DNA of 64,000 nt. Origin: Heliocybe sulcata. Lineage: Eukaryota; Basidiomycota; Agaricomycetes; Gloeophyllales; Gloeophyllaceae. Below the pieces are notes generated by a model. It did no database searches and was not told where the DNA came from. It saw nothing but the letters and a program-made list of their open reading frames with translations. The DNA is taken from positions 20,631 through 84,630 of the forward strand of contig ML213510.1 of the NCBI GenBank assembly GCA_004369045.1, given 5' to 3'. Of this stretch, positions 60,287 to 64,000 are shown piece by piece (position 1 is the first letter of the stretch; the number at the start of each line of letters is the position of its first letter). A program made the translations under genes and the position numbers.

Positions 60287-60365
60287 CCGCAAACCGGGGC
60301 TGTACTTAGTCAGTTGCCGGGGCGCCTGAAGGCTTGTCCAAAAAAAAAAAAAAAAAAAAAAAAAA

Positions 60366-61035
60366 CAATATGCTCAACTCCATCAGTCCATACTATCCCT
60401 CTCCTGCTTCCTCCCCACTCCTCTCCATTGATTCATGCTTCCTGCTCCCGCTCCCTTCATGCTCTACCCCTGCCTCCCACTCCTGCTCACCCTTTCGATA
60501 CTGTTCAATCCCACCATTGGCCCAGTTACTCCAGATCACTCACCAGTCAACCGTCCACTGCACTCCAGTGCCTTTGGCAGATCAGTCACACGTGACACAT
60601 TTGCAGATGCAGTGTGGGTTGCCTGTACTAGCTCTGCTAATTGTTAGTCAGTGAGATCAAGTGCAATGGAATGAGATCAAGTGCAATGGAAGGACACTCA
60701 CCAGTGCAGCTGTGGGCAAGCTTTCCATTGAAAACACAAGGCCTGTGGAAAGATAAATGATGGGAGACATTGCTCAGACAGTCAGCAAGACACTCACCAG
60801 TTGGGGGCTATATGCATATCATCTGTTAGTTCTGGGCAGACACTACTCACCACTTGCCCTTGCCATCTGCTCGCTCCCACCTGGTCCACAGTCCTGCTGC
60901 TCGCAGCCCCCATCGTGCTGCACCATCCAGCTGCCTCGCCGCCCTCATCCCCTTGTTACTCACACCTCTTGCTGTCCTGCTGACCCCATCCAATGCCATC
61001 ACACACTCATACCCATTGCCACCGCACCACTCCCA
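60366..61035. other. Gene-free stretch between LINE and LTR element
   Basis: Holds the right target-duplication copy of the LINE at its start and a two-unit tandem repeat (GAGATCAAGTGCAATGGAA, 60652-60692). No gene was recognised. Confidence 0.5.
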
Positions 61036-61273
61036 TGTCACGGGCAAGGCCGGGACCGAGTACAAAGACAGCGGCAGGCGGGGCGAAGCCCGCCTGAGCG
61101 AGACAACGCGCGCGATACGAGCTGAGCGGTCCCGATGATGAGAGGATCCGTAACCGGTGTTGAACGAGCAAAGGACTACGCTACATGACTATAGACTATA
61201 TGTAACTACAGAAGTTGCCCGAAATGGACAGCTAATATATCTAATCAATGATCTACGTGCCTGAACCCTTACA
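61036..61273 (+). repeat. 5' LTR of the non-autonomous element (238 bp)
   Basis: Begins TGTCACGGGCAAGGCC, ends GAACCCTTACA. The two LTRs agree closely (CATGACTATAGACTATATG and CTAATATATCTAATCAATG are shared), so this is a relatively recent insertion. Confidence 0.8.
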
Positions 61274-62760
61274 TTACCTCTCCTTTTAATGACGAACACC
61301 ACAAGACAGTAGACTAGCTAGCTGAAGATGGAGAAGGAGGGGAATGAACAGCAGAGACAGAACTTCAAAACTCGACTGGTGAGGGGTGTGAGTCACATGA
61401 TATGGTCCGTGAACAATAAGTGTAACTAAAGCAAGAGCAATAGGGTGATGCTTCCCAGAGGTGATCCGCAGCTGCGCAAGCATACGAGATCCAAAGATTC
61501 AAGAGTCGGAGATCACGGGGGTTAGCCAAACACCACACGTGTCGAATACCGAGGTGGCTGAGCAAGAGGGTGGATATGACTGAAGCCAAGTCCCAAGACA
61601 GAGCTAAAAACTGAGCAAACGCGACCAGAGCCATGGACGACAGCACCAGAGACAGAGGCAGAAAAGCTGCCATCACCAACAGCAAGACCGGAAAACAGAG
61701 CAATTGTCAAAGAGTAGTACAGGAAAGGGAAAGGACATGATGGAGAATCTTGAATCCAGCGCAGAAAACTTGATGAAACAAAGACTTGAAGAGATCTTGA
61801 AAAAATTTGAAAAATCTGTAAAACAAAAGACTTCGCTGCCGCTCCACAGGAGTCGGCACAATGTCGAGCCCTCCCCTCAACTATGCCTCAGGGATGGCTC
61901 TCCTTGAGACCAACTCAGAGATTCCGTCGACCTCTGCTCGTGCCCGAGTCCTCTCCTCGATTCGGAGCTCCCTTCCTCCCCTCCGATCCCTCACCTCACT
62001 CCTCAGGTCCCCATCCCACCTCCTGTATTACATTCACTTTTGAGAACAGGGTGGGTGGGTGGGCAAAAATAGAGGAGGCTTTAGATGACGAAAGCTAGGG
62101 TGGTGGGGGGGAATAGATTGGTGGGAAAGGGTGGGCAAGTTGAGCTGGACATTGATGAGGTGACAGAGACAAAGAGGGTGGGAGGGAGGGACATTGAACA
62201 ATAGCCAGAGTTGAGTGTCGAAGGAAATATGAGAAGCGTGATGTGTACGCGAATGTTGCGACAATCCGTGGCAACGGAGGGAGTGTATGGTTGGCCGCTA
62301 CTCTAATGACGAGTGCGGGATTCGTACTCAAGGGCACGGGGAAAGGGTGATATGGGCAGCCTTGTACCAGAAGACGGAGAGGGATTCACGTCGAGAACAG
62401 ACGCGGACCATTGCCAGCGGGATTGCGTTAGTGACGACAGTGAACGAGACAGACAGCGACGAACGATGATTGAGGATCTCCTTAGGGCCTCCTCCCAGTG
62501 CTGACACAACTAATCCTCCCCAGAACCGCAAGCACTCGCCTTGACAACGAGAGTGTATCTGCGGCGAAGAGGGTGTGCCCATCCCGACTCTGAAGGACGA
62601 ACGAAGAGCAGGTACAGGCATTGTGCGCAGTGTGCAGCAATCTAAGTGCACGAGAAGGAGTGGGCCGGGAGCACTGCCAGGGAGTCTGAGCATCGCCATC
62701 GAGAACGAGTCCGAGAGAGCTAAGGATGTCGTTGCCTCGTGCGGTTTGGCTCGTTCAAAC

Positions 62761-63685
62761 TGTCACGGGCAAGGCCGGGACCGAGTACGAAGATGGCGGC
62801 AGGCGGGGCAAAGCCCGCCCGAGCGAGACAATGCGCAAGGGTCGAGCTGAGCAGTCCCGACGATGAGGGGTGCCGTACTATCACGTGTGGGGAGTTTGAC
62901 AAGTGTATTGGGGTTGACAATAAAAACAATGTGCTGTAGCGCTATCCACACTGCACCGTTCGTCTTAGGATTTTGTATGAATATCAAGTACACCCTAGAG
63001 CATGCATTCATGAAGGCAGAATAATTTATTGTCGCAGACTTGACCGGTGAACATCTGTATGTCGCTGATACACGACCCATCCTAAAGAGGTAACTGGAAG
63101 AGCTTCTTCGCAAATGGGGCTCTTTCTTGCAGATAAATCAAAGGAGAAACATTGGCTAGTATTAAAGTCTACCCCACAAACCCGATTGATGAAAGCTCGG
63201 ACGTAGCTGTTTCAGGATGCTGCTGAAGAGTGCAAGGATTCCAGAGCGTGACTATTTTTAAGCTCCGCTCAAATGTAACAAGATGCTTCTCGCATATGAG
63301 AAGGTGGAGTCCGAAATGGCCACTGTGACATCGTGTGACCAAATCGTCAAACTCCCCTGTCAAGTGTTAGCAAATTCTGGCCAAACTCAGTATTTGGCTG
63401 CCGAAGCACCCTTCCCCGGTGAGTCTTGCTATTATTATTGGATAACATATGGTGCAACATAAAATCGCATCTATCTAGCCAAGCAGTGCCCATATTGGTG
63501 CAGAATCGGGTGAGTTGTAGGCTTAAGAGTAGGAGATTGTCAAACTCCCTACACATGATAGTAACCTGCGTTGAACGAGCAAAGGACTACGATACATGAC
63601 TATAGACTATATGTAGTGACGGAACTCGCCCAAAATGGACAGCTAATATATCTAATCAATGATCTACGTGCCTGAACCCTTACAT
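62761..63685 (+). repeat. 3' LTR of the non-autonomous element, split by a MITE
   Basis: 62761-62877 and 63564-63685 match the 5' LTR in order. The insert and one TA removed, the LTR is again about 240 bp. Confidence 0.8.
62878..63561. mobile_element. MITE with TA duplication (Tc1/mariner-like), 684 bp
   Basis: Ends CTATCACGTGTGGGGAGTTT and, reversed, CTATCATGTGTAGGGAGTTT, flanked by TA (62876-62877 and 63562-63563). A TA duplication is the mark of Tc1/mariner elements, and the short terminal repeats fit a MITE. A stretch with coding look (FIVADLTGEHLYVADTRPIL, 63030-63090) has a stop and no known domain; it may be captured sequence. No DDE motif is visible. Confidence 0.8.
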
Positions 63686-63690
63686 CCCAT

Positions 63691-64000
63691 CTGTCACTGT
63701 GTTGCCTGGATTTTATGCACCAGCTGCCAGTTTGCTTGAGATCAATGTCAGTCCTAGTGCTACAGAGAGGAGATCACCAAGTGAGGCAGTTGTTGAGGCA
63801 AGGGGTTTCTGTAGAGCCAGCAGGACTTGTGTGGTCTCAGAGGAAGTGGCATGTGGGACTTGGATTGGTAGCATGCAACTGTATAGTACTGTCGACATCC
63901 TAGCTGTATAGTTTTTGTTGAGACATTGAGATGTCGAGCGAAGACTGACGGAAGTATTCTTAGCAATATGTTTTGATGGCGAATCCCTATTGGCCGAGGC
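63691..64000. other. Right edge, no gene recognised
   Basis: Open frames of 60-70 codons on both strands overlap each other and carry no motif. It may be part of a further repeat that leaves the window. Confidence 0.4.

Larger units (their letters stand above)
48532..60365 (+). mobile_element. LINE retrotransposon, EN-RT-RNase H type (Tad-like), full length
   Basis: Bounded by AACAATATGCT (48521-48531 and 60364-60374; the first As may belong to the tail) and ending in a poly-A run (60340-60365). Inside are a long 5' part with open frames, ORF1, and ORF2 with APE endonuclease, RT, RNase H and a CCHC-type end, in the order known for fungal Tad-like LINEs. It is about 10 kb without the 1.87-kb foldback element. 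It was able to integrate as a complete copy, but has several stops and frameshifts now. Confidence 0.88.
61036..63685 (+). mobile_element. Non-autonomous LTR element (LARD/TRIM-like), TSD TCCCA
   Basis: 5' LTR 61036-61273 (TGTCACGGGC..CCCTTACA). The 3' LTR starts at 62761 with the same sequence and ends at 63685, split by a MITE. TCCCA lies at 61031-61035 and 63686-63690. The internal part (61274-62760, about 1.5 kb) shows no gag or pol motif. It therefore depends on another element for movement. Confidence 0.8.

Noticed and set aside
60340-60365. Poly-A run as an independent feature
   Set aside because: It is the LINE tail, shown by the direct repeat right after it.
1-64000. CRISPR arrays, operons or other prokaryotic systems
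   Set aside because: The repeats found are dispersed transposons, host genes are rich in spliceosomal introns, and no regular spaced repeats were seen.

Overview
The window comes from a filamentous basidiomycete, most likely an Agaricomycete (mushroom or wood-decay type). The evidence is five intron-dense host genes with 45-80 nt GT-AG introns and basidiomycete-like proteins, followed by about 49 kb of nested fungal transposable elements. No species is claimed.

Region 1 (1-15 kb) is a compact gene island: a DUSP-type ubiquitin-specific protease (84-4474, +), dihydroxyacetone kinase (4689-6974, -), a UCH-family deubiquitinase (7938-9101, -), an ATP-dependent DNA ligase without visible BRCT domains (10301-13331, -) and the CCR4-NOT subunit Rcd1/CNOT9 (13562-14902, +). 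Exon chains for all five were built by hand, and each sums to a whole number of codons. They are housekeeping genes for ubiquitin removal, glycerone/glycerol metabolism, DNA repair and mRNA decay. They do not form one pathway.

Region 2 (15-33 kb) holds fragments of a tyrosine-recombinase (DIRS-like) retroelement: a gag-like ORF, the end of an RT, then RNase H and recombinase. They are broken up by a 1.28-1.34 kb repeat present in five copies. The region also has two degenerate copies of an unnamed protein family and a Gypsy element with 267-bp LTRs (5' LTR plus gag, and another LTR split by the 1.3 kb repeat).

Region 3 (33-48 kb) holds a nearly intact Copia element whose LTR carries a tRNA-like segment and sits in head-to-head LTR arrangements. 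It is followed by a 1-kb foldback element, then by a second, decayed Copia inserted (TSD TAACC) in a Gypsy pol gene just before its chromodomain and 3' LTR.

Region 4 (48.5-60.4 kb) is a LINE with endonuclease, RT and RNase H, bounded by an 11-bp direct repeat and a poly-A tail. Its ORF1 is split by a large foldback element whose arms contain the assembly gap (341 N). Region 5 (61.0-63.7 kb) is a non-coding LTR element (TSD TCCCA) whose 3' LTR was hit by a 684-bp TA-flanked MITE.

Several insertions can be undone on paper to give an intact reading frame or LTR, so the order of events can be read: Gypsy before Copia 2; LINE before its foldback; Gypsy LTR before the 1.3 kb repeat; LTR element before the MITE. 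Many premature stops are TGA where CGA would fit, and target-site copies differ by CpG transitions. This suggests methylation-linked CpG decay of the repeats but not of the host genes.
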